Shown one piece after another: positions 17,832 through 25,151 of a DNA stretch of 56,494 nt (its first letter is position 1; the number at the start of each line of letters is the position of its first letter). This DNA comes from an uncultured Verrucomicrobiota bacterium (GTDB lineage Bacteria; Verrucomicrobiota; Verrucomicrobiia; Limisphaerales; UBA9464), in contig CAJAHH010000072.1 of NCBI GenBank assembly GCA_903939515.1, forward strand, positions 1 through 56,494, in the 5' to 3' direction. The notes beneath the pieces are model-generated. The model had not been told where the DNA came from, ran no database searches, and saw only the letters and a program-made list of their open reading frames with translations. Made by a program: the position numbers and the translations under genes.

Positions 17832-19245
17832 TACCAAACTGCTGAACCGCCGCCACTTCCTCTCCAGCAGTGTGGGCGGCCTCGGTAACATTGCGCTGGC
17901 TTGGCTTTTGGCGCGTGACCGCGCGCTGGCTGCTCCCTCCGTGGTGCCCACTGTGCACCACCGCCCCCGTGCCAAGAGAATCGTGCAAGTGTTCTGCTGC
18001 GGCGGTGTGAGCCACCTCGACACCTTCGACTACAAACCCGAGCTGGAACGCCTTCACGGCACCGAACTCACCGGTCGAGGTGAGAATTTGGGGTTCTTTG
18101 GTCAGCCTGGGAAGCTGATGAAGAGTGTCTACCCGTTCCGTCAGCGCGGTCAGAGTGGCGCCTGGGTGAGTGACCTTCTACCCCACCTCGCAGGGTGTGC
18201 CGATGACTTGTGCTTCATCCACTCGATGTTCGCCAAGAGCAACAACCACACGCCGGCGACCTTCCAGATGAACAGCGGCTTCACGCTGAATGGCTTCCCC
18301 AGCATGGGGGCCTGGCTGAGCTATGGACTGGGTTCTGAGAATGAGAACTTACCCGCCTTCGTGGTGCTGCCTGACCCGCGCGGATTGCCAGCCGGTGGGT
18401 CCATCAATTGGACGTCGGGTTTCTTGCCGGCCAACCATCAGGGTGTTCCGTTCCGCACTCAGTCCCAAGAACCGATCGTGGACTTGGAGACTCCGGCCTC
18501 CGTTTCGCCCGAGGCTCGGTTGGCTGATTTGCAAATGCTCAATCGCATCAACGGTGAGTTTGCCTCGGCCCATCCCGGTGACCGCGCCTTCGCCGCCCGT
18601 CTGCGATCGTATGAGTTGGCGGCACGAATGCAGGTCAGCATTCCTGAGGCGACTCGAGTAACGGGCGAAAGTGAGGCCGTGCGCCGGTTGTACGGTCTAG
18701 ACGATCCGGCCAACAAAGGGTTTGCCCGCAACTGCCTGATGGCCCGTCGACTTCTCGAACGGGGTGTGCGCTTCGTTCAAATTATTAATGGCGGCGCATT
18801 TGGAAGTCCCCGAATCAATTGGGATGGCCATGAAAACCTCCGTGAGAATCACGACACCCAGGCGGCCACGATGGATCGCCCGGTAGCGGCGCTTATCCAA
18901 GATCTCAAGCAGCGAGGCATGTTGGAGGACACCCTTTTTGTCTGGTCCACGGAGTTTGGCCGCAGTCCTGTCACTCAGGGCGTCGGCGCCTCGGGTCGCG
19001 ACCATCATCCCGTTGCGTTCACCAGTTTCTTAGCCGGAGCGGGAATCCGGCCGGGGCATCGGTATGGATCCTCCGATGAGATCGGCTATTCGGTGGGCGA
19101 GAATCGAGTGAGCGTTCCGGATTTTCACGCGACCCTCCTTCATCTATTGGGCATTGATCACGAAAAACTCACCTTCTACCACAACGGTATCCAACGACGT
19201 CTGACCGATGTCCACGGCGAGGTGATCCGCGGGATTCTCGCCTGA
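17821..19245 (+). CDS. DUF1501 protein with Tat-type signal
   Basis: 474 residues. The N-terminus NRRHFLSSSVGG followed by a hydrophobic stretch and ARDRALA resembles a Tat signal. The body has family features: 'CGGVSHLDTFDYKPEL', 'HHRPRAKRIVQVFC', 'WDGHENLRENHDTQ' and 'STEFGRSPVTQG', reminiscent of the alkaline-phosphatase/sulfatase superfamily fold with putative metal-binding Asp/His. The ATG at 17821 is preferred to TTG at 17815. The overlap with the DUF1549/DUF1553 gene confirms the obligate pair. The enzymatic activity of DUF1501 is not established. Confidence 0.92.
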   Translation: MSADTKLLNRRHFLSSSVGGLGNIALAWLLARDRALAAPSVVPTVHHRPRAKRIVQVFCCGGVSHLDTFDYKPELERLHGTELTGRGENLGFFGQPGKLMKSVYPFRQRGQSGAWVSDLLPHLAGCADDLCFIHSMFAKSNNHTPATFQMNSGFTLNGFPSMGAWLSYGLGSENENLPAFVVLPDPRGLPAGGSINWTSGFLPANHQGVPFRTQSQEPIVDLETPASVSPEARLADLQMLNRINGEFASAHPGDRAFAARLRSYELAARMQVSIPEATRVTGESEAVRRLYGLDDPANKGFARNCLMARRLLERGVRFVQIINGGAFGSPRINWDGHENLRENHDTQAATMDRPVAALIQDLKQRGMLEDTLFVWSTEFGRSPVTQGVGASGRDHHPVAFTSFLAGAGIRPGHRYGSSDEIGYSVGENRVSVPDFHATLLHLLGIDHEKLTFYHNGIQRRLTDVHGEVIRGILA

Positions 19246-19338
19246 AAAATTGGGCCCAGTCTGGCGCATTGGGAATCTCCCAAGGTTGACTTCGGCCCGT
19301 GCGCCGCTATTGCTGCGCCCGTCCTTTTTTCGAACGCC

Positions 19339-19626
19339 ATGGCCACGATCACTATTCTGCCCACCCAGAAGTCTGCCGAAATCCCCGATGGAAAGTTGCT
19401 CGTCGAGGCCGGCGAGTTGGCCGGAGTCGAAATGGAGGCCGGCTGTTTCAGTTGTTCCTGTGGCACTTGTGCCGCCGAGGTGGTCTCCGGCATGGAGAAC
19501 CTCTCGCCGCCGACCGACGAAGAGTTGGACGTGCTCGACCAATGGAATAAAGACCCCGAGCGTTTCCGCCTCACTTGCTGTGTCCGCCTGCTCAAGGGGC
19601 AATGCACCTTGCGAGCCGGTCATTAA
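19339..19626 (+). CDS. plant-type 2Fe-2S ferredoxin
   Basis: 95 residues. The cluster ligands are visible as C36-x4-C41-x2-C44 with a distal Cys at 80 or 81 (LTCCVRLL), the pattern of [2Fe-2S] ferredoxins; an extra Cys (C39) lies within the loop. It is a soluble cytoplasmic electron carrier; the partner is unknown. It stands between the DUF1501 gene (93-bp gap) and the MFS gene (90-bp gap) and may be monocistronic. A perfect 6-bp inverted repeat (TTGGGA-atc-TCCCAA, 19269-19283) precedes it without a T-run. Confidence 0.9.
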   Translation: MATITILPTQKSAEIPDGKLLVEAGELAGVEMEAGCFSCSCGTCAAEVVSGMENLSPPTDEELDVLDQWNKDPERFRLTCCVRLLKGQCTLRAGH

Positions 19627-19716
19627 TCGACCACTGCACTCTTTGTCGGCAGGGAGTAAACCGGGCAATCGACGGTTGCCGATGGCCGTGGAGAAGATCC
19701 AGACTGCCAGCACAAC

Positions 19717-20913
19717 ATGAAGTCTGGTTCTCCGCTGTTGGTCATATTTCTGACGGTCTTCATCGATCTGATCGGATTCGGCATCTGCCTGCCACTGCTC
19801 CCTAAATACGCGGAGCGATACGGCGCACAAGGGTGGCAAATCGGCGCGGCCATGGGGGTGTATTCGCTCATGCAGCTGGTCTTTGCTCCGTGGTGGGGAC
19901 AGTTGAGCGACCGGATCGGGCGGCGGCCGGTGCTGCTGGTGAGCAACTTCGGCTCCATCATCGCCTACGGGCTCTTCGGACTCTCAGCCAGTTATATCGG
20001 CGACACGGGTTTCTGGATTCTAATCGGTTCCCGCATCTTTGCTGGCATTTGCGGGGCCAACCTGTCCGTGGCTTCGGCCTATATTGCGGATGTCACCACT
20101 CCAGAAAAACGCTCCAAAGGCATGGGCCTCATCGGCATGGCCTTTGGCTTGGGCTTCATCTTGGGACCGGTCATCGGGTCACAGTCGTTTAAACATTTCG
20201 GGCTGGCAGGTCCCGGGGCCGTGGCCGCGGGCATTTGTGCACTCAATTTTCTGCTGGGGTGCTTCATTTTGCCGGAGACCCGGAAGAAGGATGCGGCTCC
20301 GGCCATCCGGCGTCCGCGTTTTGCACAGATCCGCCATGTGTTGGGCATGAAGGAAGTCGGGTTCTTAATAGGCATCTACTTCCTGGGAACCTTCGCCTTC
20401 ACGGCCTTCGAATCCACCCTGCCCTTGTTGCTCGACACCAAGCTGCACTATGACGAAGAGCATGTCGGCTACGTCTTCGCTTTCTGTGGCATCATGGCTG
20501 CCATGGTTCAGGGCGGAGGTATCGGGCGCCTGGTCAAATCCTTCGGCGAACGTCGGCTGATAGGGGCCAGTCTCCTCGTGGTCGCGGTCAGCCTAGTGCT
20601 CATGCCCTTGGCCAACTCGTTGCCCACGATGCTCGCGGCCCTCGCGGTCTTCGCGATCGGTTCGGGCATCAACCGCGCTCCCACCATGGGACTCATTTCG
20701 CAACTCAGCCCGGCGGACGAACAAGGAACCACCCTGGGAATCGCCCAAAGCGCCGGCACCCTCGCCCGCGTCCTCGGACCGACCGTGGCCACGACCCTTT
20801 ACGATTTGTGGTTGCCGGCCCCTTACCTGGCCTGCGCCACCATTGCCCTGCTGGCCGGACTCCTTGCCGTCCTGCGGTTAATGGGGTCCACTGCGAAATC
20901 CCCTTCGGCATGA
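19717..20913 (+). CDS. MFS transporter, TetA/multidrug-efflux type
   Basis: 398 residues with about 12 hydrophobic segments. The N-terminal 'VIFLTVFIDLIGFGICLPLLP' and MFS motif A 'GQLSDRIGRRPVLL' (loop 2-3) match the tetracycline/multidrug DHA1 branch of proton antiporters. A second copy of the G-x-x-x-D/R pattern lies in the C-terminal half ('GRLVKSFGERRLIG'). Substrate cannot be inferred. The stop overlaps the ATG of the PQQ-propeller gene by 4 nt, so the two are translated together. Confidence 0.9.
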   Translation: MKSGSPLLVIFLTVFIDLIGFGICLPLLPKYAERYGAQGWQIGAAMGVYSLMQLVFAPWWGQLSDRIGRRPVLLVSNFGSIIAYGLFGLSASYIGDTGFWILIGSRIFAGICGANLSVASAYIADVTTPEKRSKGMGLIGMAFGLGFILGPVIGSQSFKHFGLAGPGAVAAGICALNFLLGCFILPETRKKDAAPAIRRPRFAQIRHVLGMKEVGFLIGIYFLGTFAFTAFESTLPLLLDTKLHYDEEHVGYVFAFCGIMAAMVQGGGIGRLVKSFGERRLIGASLLVVAVSLVLMPLANSLPTMLAALAVFAIGSGINRAPTMGLISQLSPADEQGTTLGIAQSAGTLARVLGPTVATTLYDLWLPAPYLACATIALLAGLLAVLRLMGSTAKSPSA

Positions 20914-22205
20914 AACACCTTCTCTTCAGTCTGATGACCGCGGCCTCACTGCTGGCCGCTGACAAACACTGGCCTGAATTCCGCGGGCCGCACGGTGACG
21001 GACTCAGCTCCGCGACAAAACTCCCACTAAAGTGGTCTGAGCAGCAGAACGTGGCGTGGAAGACCGCGATCCATGACAAGGGATGGTCATCGCCGGTCAT
21101 TTGGGGCGATCAGGTTTGGGTCACCACGGCGACCGACGACGGCCGCCGTCTGTATGCTCTGTGCCTCGACCGAGATTCCGGGAAGTTGGTCCATGACATT
21201 CTGGTCTTCGAGGCGGAACAACCCGATCTCTGGAAGCGCTACAACAGCTACGCCTCGCCCACGCCGGTCATTGAAAAAGGCCGAATTTACGTGTCGTTCG
21301 GCGAAGCGGGCACCGCTTGCTTGGACACGCGCTCCGGCAAGAAGTTGTGGGAGCGCCGCGACCTCAAGTGCAACCACTTCCGGGGGGCTGGGTCCTCGCC
21401 GATCTTGCATCAAGGGGCCCTCTTTCTGAACTTCGATGGCAGCGACCGGCAATTCCTGGTCGCGCTGGATGCCAAGACCGGAGCCACCCGCTGGCTGAAG
21501 GATCGTTCCGTCGACTACAAAGACCTCGGCCCCAACGGCAAGCCTGAGGCCGATGGAGATATGCGCAAAGCCTTCGCCACCTGCACCGTGACCACGATCG
21601 ACGGCATTCCTCATCTGGTCAGTCAGGGAGCTAAAGCAGTGTATGGACTCGATGCTCGGGATGGACGCGAGTTGTGGCGGGTCGAGGAGCGCACCAGCCA
21701 TTCGGCAGGCACGCGTCCCGTGATCGGGCATGGGTTAATTTTTGTTCCCAGCGGATGGTCGCAAGGGCAGACCCTAGCCATTCGCCCGAATGCCGCCGGT
21801 ACGGTGCTGGATGCCAATGGGGAATCCGCTCCGGCGGCCGGTGTTCAACTCGCCTGGAAGTCCAAGCGGGGCACGCCGAAGAAACCGTCGTTGACGTTGG
21901 TCGGCGATCTCCTCTTCGGGGTCGAGGATGGCGGCGTGGCCAATTGTTGGGAGGCCACCACTGGCAAGCTCGTCTGGAGTGAGCGGTTGGGAGGCAATTA
22001 CTCGGCCTCGCCCTTGGCTACCCGGGATCGCTTGTATTGTTTCAGTGAAGGCGGTGCTGCGGTTGTGATCGCCGCCGACCGGACGTTCCGTCGTCTGGCC
22101 GACAACCAGCTCGACGGAGGGTGCATGGCCTCCCCCGCGGCCGCTGGAGAGGCTCTCTGGGTCCGGACTCAAACCCACCTCTACCGATTGGAAGAGCGGC
22201 ACTAA
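20910..22205 (+). CDS. secreted PQQ-like beta-propeller protein
   Basis: 431 residues with a short signal peptide (MKHLLFSLMTAASLLAA) and the opening 'HWPEFRGPHGDGLS' typical of PQQ-repeat beta-propeller proteins abundant in Planctomycetes and Verrucomicrobia. Recurring blades include 'YALCLDRDSGKLV', 'TACLDTRSGKKLWERRD', 'YGLDARDGRELWRVEE' and 'NCWEATTGKLVWSERL'. There is no evidence of dehydrogenase catalytic residues, so PQQ binding is not implied. It is co-translated with the upstream transporter; the reason for that pairing is unknown. Confidence 0.9.
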   Translation: MKHLLFSLMTAASLLAADKHWPEFRGPHGDGLSSATKLPLKWSEQQNVAWKTAIHDKGWSSPVIWGDQVWVTTATDDGRRLYALCLDRDSGKLVHDILVFEAEQPDLWKRYNSYASPTPVIEKGRIYVSFGEAGTACLDTRSGKKLWERRDLKCNHFRGAGSSPILHQGALFLNFDGSDRQFLVALDAKTGATRWLKDRSVDYKDLGPNGKPEADGDMRKAFATCTVTTIDGIPHLVSQGAKAVYGLDARDGRELWRVEERTSHSAGTRPVIGHGLIFVPSGWSQGQTLAIRPNAAGTVLDANGESAPAAGVQLAWKSKRGTPKKPSLTLVGDLLFGVEDGGVANCWEATTGKLVWSERLGGNYSASPLATRDRLYCFSEGGAAVVIAADRTFRRLADNQLDGGCMASPAAAGEALWVRTQTHLYRLEERH

Positions 22206-22287
22206 TCCTTTGGATCCGCGGGCGCTCAACAAAAGGTGTGCGAGTGCTCTTTGACTTCGGCTCCAACCTCCCGTTTCTTGTGTGTGC

Positions 22288-22611
22288 ATGTCGTTCGACG
22301 GTAAAAAACTTGGAATCCTGATCTCCGCGCCGCCCGACGATCCGGCCTTCCTCCACGGAGTCCGTTTTGCTGCTGCGGCGTTGCAGGCCGGTTGCTCGGT
22401 TTACCTGTATTGCATTGATTCAGCGGTTGCAGGTGTGGGGCACGCGGAGTTGCAGGCTCTGCGTCCTCAGGGATTGAAGTTTTTCGCCTGCGCCTATGGA
22501 GCGCACCACCACGGCGTTCCCGTGGACGATCGCGCCACCTTTGCCGGACTCACCGTCGTGAGCGACCTCATCGCCAGCACCGATCGATTCGTTAGTTTCA
22601 ACGCGCCATGA
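22288..22611 (+). CDS. DsrE-like protein with TusD-like active-site Cys
   Basis: 107 residues from the ATG at 22288 (a GTG two codons upstream is possible). The fold signature of the DsrE/F superfamily is seen: 'LGILISAPPDD' first strand, an Ala-rich helix 'GVRFAAAALQAGCSVYLYCID', and 'GLKFFACAYGAHHHGV' carrying Cys68 at the position of the sulfur-accepting Cys of TusD/DsrE. Three consecutive His follow it (73-75). The stop overlaps the next start (ATGA). It is probably the first subunit of a DsrEFH/TusBCD-like trio involved in sulfur relay. Confidence 0.78.
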   Translation: MSFDGKKLGILISAPPDDPAFLHGVRFAAAALQAGCSVYLYCIDSAVAGVGHAELQALRPQGLKFFACAYGAHHHGVPVDDRATFAGLTVVSDLIASTDRFVSFNAP

Positions 22612-22958
22612 AACCCCGAGTTCTGATTGTCGTGGATTCGGATCCTCGGACCAGCGGTCGCCCAGCCGAGGCCATTCGTGTGGCTGCAGGTATCGGAACC
22701 TGGAAGAAGGCTGAGGTGCTCCTCTACCTGCGAGGCGCTGCCATCTTGTCGTTGTCGGAATATTCCGATGAGTGGATCGACGAAGACAACTTCACTCGGT
22801 ACCTGCCGATCCTTCAAGAATGGGGCCGGCCGGTTTACGTTCAGAAGGGGGCTTCAGAATTGGCACTGTTGGGCGAACCCTTGACCCCATTCGAGGAGGT
22901 TTCCGAAGCCCAATGGGCCACCTTGGCGGCCCAATCCACCTACGTGTTCCGATTTTGA
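22608..22958 (+). CDS. DsrE/TusC-like protein lacking Cys
   Basis: 116 residues. The N-terminal 'KPRVLIVVDSDPRTSGRPAEAIRVAAGIGTWKKAEVLLYL' has the strand-helix-strand layout of DsrE-like proteins. The protein contains no Cys at all, as in structural TusC/DsrF-type subunits. The ATG overlaps the previous stop; the next gene follows after 13 bp. Assignment to DsrF/TusC rests on fold-like pattern and position, not on a diagnostic motif. Confidence 0.68.
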   Translation: MKPRVLIVVDSDPRTSGRPAEAIRVAAGIGTWKKAEVLLYLRGAAILSLSEYSDEWIDEDNFTRYLPILQEWGRPVYVQKGASELALLGEPLTPFEEVSEAQWATLAAQSTYVFRF

Positions 22959-22971
22959 GTCTCTACCTGCC

Positions 22972-23151
22972 ATGAAGCGTATCCTTCACATTCTGACTCA
23001 TCCTGCGAAGCCCGAGATAGAGCAACTCATCCTCGACCAGCAGAATTCGCCGGATCAAGAGGTACTTGTCCTCTCACTGAACGAAGAGAACCCGGATTAT
23101 AAACTCCTTCTGGAGAAGGTGTTACAGTCGGATTCTATCCAATGCTGGTGA
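22972..23151 (+). CDS. 59-residue TusB/DsrH-like small protein
   Basis: A short gene of 60 codons (ATG 22972, TGA 23149-23151) coding MKRILHILTHPAKPEIEQLI... and ending SDSIQCW. The 'ILHILTHP' strand, 'EVLVLSLNEENPDYK' and the terminal Cys-Trp are consistent with a reduced TusB/DsrH-like subunit, the third member expected after DsrE- and DsrF-like genes. It follows 13 bp after the previous stop on the same strand and the frame is clean and amphipathic. It is shorter than usual TusB/DsrH (about 95 residues). Confidence 0.65.
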   Translation: MKRILHILTHPAKPEIEQLILDQQNSPDQEVLVLSLNEENPDYKLLLEKVLQSDSIQCW

Positions 23152-23154
23152 CCC

Positions 23155-23174
23155 CTTCCCGTGTCCGAGGGAAG
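23155..23174. terminator. possible hairpin between convergent operons
   Basis: CTTCCC (23155-23160) and GGGAAG (23169-23174) form a 6-bp stem with an 8-nt loop in the 31-bp space between the converging DsrE-like and flagellar operons. Neither side has a clear T-run, so termination is only suggested by position. Confidence 0.25.
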
Positions 23175-23182
23175 CCGCGTCA

Positions 23183-23560
23183 TCAAGTGAAGTGTTCCCA
23201 GAATATCGGACTCGGTGCCGGGGTGCCGTAGCTCCGACGCAATTGGTGAGACTGTTTGAGCATGGCGTTGGATTGCTGGCGTTCGGCTTCCAAAGCCACC
23301 ACGGCCTGTTGGAACTCCGGTCCCATCGCCGACTCCTGGTCCAAAACAGCCCTCAAGTGCCGTCGCTGATCGGGTGTCAAAACGTGGTTGGGAGGCAGAA
23401 GCACTTCGAGGTCTCGTTGACACTCAGATTTTCGCTCCAGGATTGGCTCCACCTCGGTCCAATCCCGACGAGAAATAACTTCCTTTAACAGCCCGTTCAG
23501 CTCTTCCCAAGAGTGTAAGGCAGTATGGATCGGGTCTGTCGATGACGGAGCGCTGTCCAT
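23183..23560 (-). CDS. FliT-like flagellar export chaperone candidate
   Basis: 125 residues, all predicted alpha-helical: 'SWEELNGLLKEVISRRDWTEVEPILERKSECQRDLEVLL' then a Pro break and 'ERQQSNAMLKQSHQLRRSYG'. FliT and FlgN chaperones are short helical proteins with this kind of 'xxLL..R..L..ER' repeat pattern and follow fliS in many operons. Its ATG shares one base with the fliS stop (TGATG), so it is coupled. No sequence-specific motif proves FliT, so the call rests on size, helix pattern and position. Confidence 0.6.
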   Translation of the reverse strand: MDSAPSSTDPIHTALHSWEELNGLLKEVISRRDWTEVEPILERKSECQRDLEVLLPPNHVLTPDQRRHLRAVLDQESAMGPEFQQAVVALEAERQQSNAMLKQSHQLRRSYGTPAPSPIFWEHFT

Positions 23561-24033
23561 CAGACACTCATGTTGAAATTGACCCGCTCGCTCGCCGGTG
23601 CGCTGGCGGGACGTGTTCCGGCTGACTCAAGGGTGGAACCCGCGATTTGAGCGGCCAACATCTCGCGCCATGCCTCTTGGATGACCTTCAGATGTCGTTG
23701 AGCCTCCTTTAAGGGCTCTGGATCCTTGCGGAGGTTCCCTTGAATCAAGTGGTCTCCGATGTAGCCGTACAATCCGAAGAGTTTTTTCGAAAAATCACCG
23801 CCTGCCTCCAAATCCAACGCCACGCGTAACTGAGAGACGATGGCCCCTGCTTTGGTGATTTGGTTGTGAATGGTCTGCTGACGTAAACCAAATTCCTCGA
23901 TATCGAATCCGTCAATCGAACGCTGAATGGCCAACACGGCGCCATCGAGCAGCATTTGAACAATACGCTGCTTGGAGACGGTGGCCTCCGTGGCTGAACG
24001 GTAGGCCGCAAACGCACTACGGGCCTGTGACAT
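23560..24033 (-). CDS. fliS: flagellin export chaperone FliS
   Basis: 157 residues. FliS binds newly made flagellin in the cytoplasm and delivers it to the export gate. Seen: 'AYRSATEATVSKQRIVQMLLDGAVLAIQRSIDG' and 'YGYIGDHLIQGNLRKDPEPLKEAQRHLKVIQEAWREM', which match FliS helices including the Y-x-Y-I/L-x-x-x-L segment. It is slightly longer than the usual ~130 residues because of a C-terminal tail. It sits downstream of the fliD operon segment and immediately upstream of the FliT-like gene. Confidence 0.9.
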   Translation of the reverse strand: MSQARSAFAAYRSATEATVSKQRIVQMLLDGAVLAIQRSIDGFDIEEFGLRQQTIHNQITKAGAIVSQLRVALDLEAGGDFSKKLFGLYGYIGDHLIQGNLRKDPEPLKEAQRHLKVIQEAWREMLAAQIAGSTLESAGTRPASAPASERVNFNMSV

Positions 24034-24069
24034 ACGCTCAGTGTTTGGGAATTAGTTCGGTGCCTAAGA

Positions 24070-24327
24070 TCAGCCGAACAAGGCTGCTATACGGTCCACC
24101 CCATCTAACGGGGGATACTGACTCGTCGGACTGGCTTTGCGAACCATTTCCTTAACGAGTTTGAAATCGCTCTCGGCCCGCTCTTTGGCTTGAGCCAGCA
24201 TCTCGCGGGTGATCTTTGGCGGCGGCCGCAATGAAACCGATTCACCCGGCTCGGGCGGACGGCCCGTCTTGACCTTCACCTCTGTAGGCAAGGTCGGTTC
24301 CTGAGTTTTTATGGCTTCTATTTTCAC
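24070..24327 (-). CDS. small protein, possible divergent FlgM anti-sigma factor
   Basis: 85 residues beginning MKIEAIK with a disordered Pro-rich first half ('GESVSLRPPP') and a helical second half ending 'SQYPPLDGVDRIAALFG'. FlgM proteins are ~90 residues, disordered N-terminally, and their C-terminal part has an 'I-x-x-G-x-Y-x-x-d-x-x-x-I-A' pattern; the tail here is reminiscent but not decisive. A strong ribosome-binding site GAGGAGGT lies 8 nt before the ATG. Its operon also encodes sigma-28, which supports but does not prove an anti-sigma role. Confidence 0.55.
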   Translation of the reverse strand: MKIEAIKTQEPTLPTEVKVKTGRPPEPGESVSLRPPPKITREMLAQAKERAESDFKLVKEMVRKASPTSQYPPLDGVDRIAALFG

Positions 24328-24392
24328 AATACCTCCTCAACCAACAAAGTGCGGCAGGATCCACCGGCACTTAAGAGGAAAAGTGATTCCCG

Positions 24393-25151
24393 TCAGGATT
24401 TTTTGGATTGAGGCGCTGAAACTGCCTTCGGGCTGCCGTTGGTTGCGCCCAATGGGGGGTTGGGGGCGGGCTGAAAATCCCTCTTGAGCAAGCGCACGGT
24501 CCGCGAAACCCCGTATCGAATAAACCGCTGCGGGCTATCCACCGACAACGCCGGCGGTGGATCGGTTTCGATGCCCAAGGATTCTCTGAGGTATTTCCGG
24601 GCGTCATTCAATGTGGCGGCTTCTCCAGCATTGAATCCGTCATCGAATTGCCAAAGCACCGCGCCATCATGGACTCGGACAAGGGTCAACTTGAGGCCGA
24701 TGCGCAGCGGTGGGTACGGTTGGTAGGTCGAGAGACTCGAAAAGAGAATCGCCTCTGCGGAGGTCTGACGCTGGACATCTTGGAGCAACTGGCTCGGGAG
24801 AGCCTCGGTCGTCCGCAATTCCAAGGCGCCCTGCAGCCAGCGTCCTTTGGGAGGTTGGTAAAAAACCGCTTCGAACGGGCCATCTTGTCTCAGTTCGGCA
24901 ATAATGCCTGCTTGAACCTCGGTGGCCGCCTCGGATTGAGGGGTTCCCAACCCGCCTTCAGGCAAAGCGGTGGGCAGAATTGCCACACGCCCGATGGTCT
25001 TCAGGGCGTCGAAACCCATCGATGAGTGGTTGAACTGGCTGCGAAATGGGCCCGTGTACGAGGGATCTGTCAGTCGCTTGGCGACCGAGCTGCAACCCAT
25101 GGCCAGAGCTAGCACCACTCCCAGATTGAGGACATGCGCCGGCCGGATCAT
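24393..25151 (-). CDS. lipoprotein of the flagellar operon
   Basis: 252 residues with a lipoprotein signal (lipobox LAMG before Cys20). The mature part contains 'VAILPTALPEGG', 'EVQAGIIAELRQDGPFEAVF' and 'LKLTLVRVHDGAVLWQFDDGFNAG', a layout resembling TolB_N/CsgG/FlgO-type lipoproteins that form outer-membrane-associated rings; family membership is not certain. The ATG overlaps the fliD stop by 4 nt. Since flgH and flgI are not in the window, an outer-membrane role around the rod or hook is conceivable. The C-terminal 30 residues are low-complexity. Confidence 0.78.
   Translation of the reverse strand: MIRPAHVLNLGVVLALAMGCSSVAKRLTDPSYTGPFRSQFNHSSMGFDALKTIGRVAILPTALPEGGLGTPQSEAATEVQAGIIAELRQDGPFEAVFYQPPKGRWLQGALELRTTEALPSQLLQDVQRQTSAEAILFSSLSTYQPYPPLRIGLKLTLVRVHDGAVLWQFDDGFNAGEAATLNDARKYLRESLGIETDPPPALSVDSPQRFIRYGVSRTVRLLKRDFQPAPNPPLGATNGSPKAVSAPQSKKS

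Noticed and set aside
24328-24392. Sigma-28 promoter (TAAG...GCCG) upstream of the FlgM-like gene
   Set aside because: The TAAG and GCCG elements are spaced by 14 nt and the downstream part does not continue as GCCGATAA; too weak to call.
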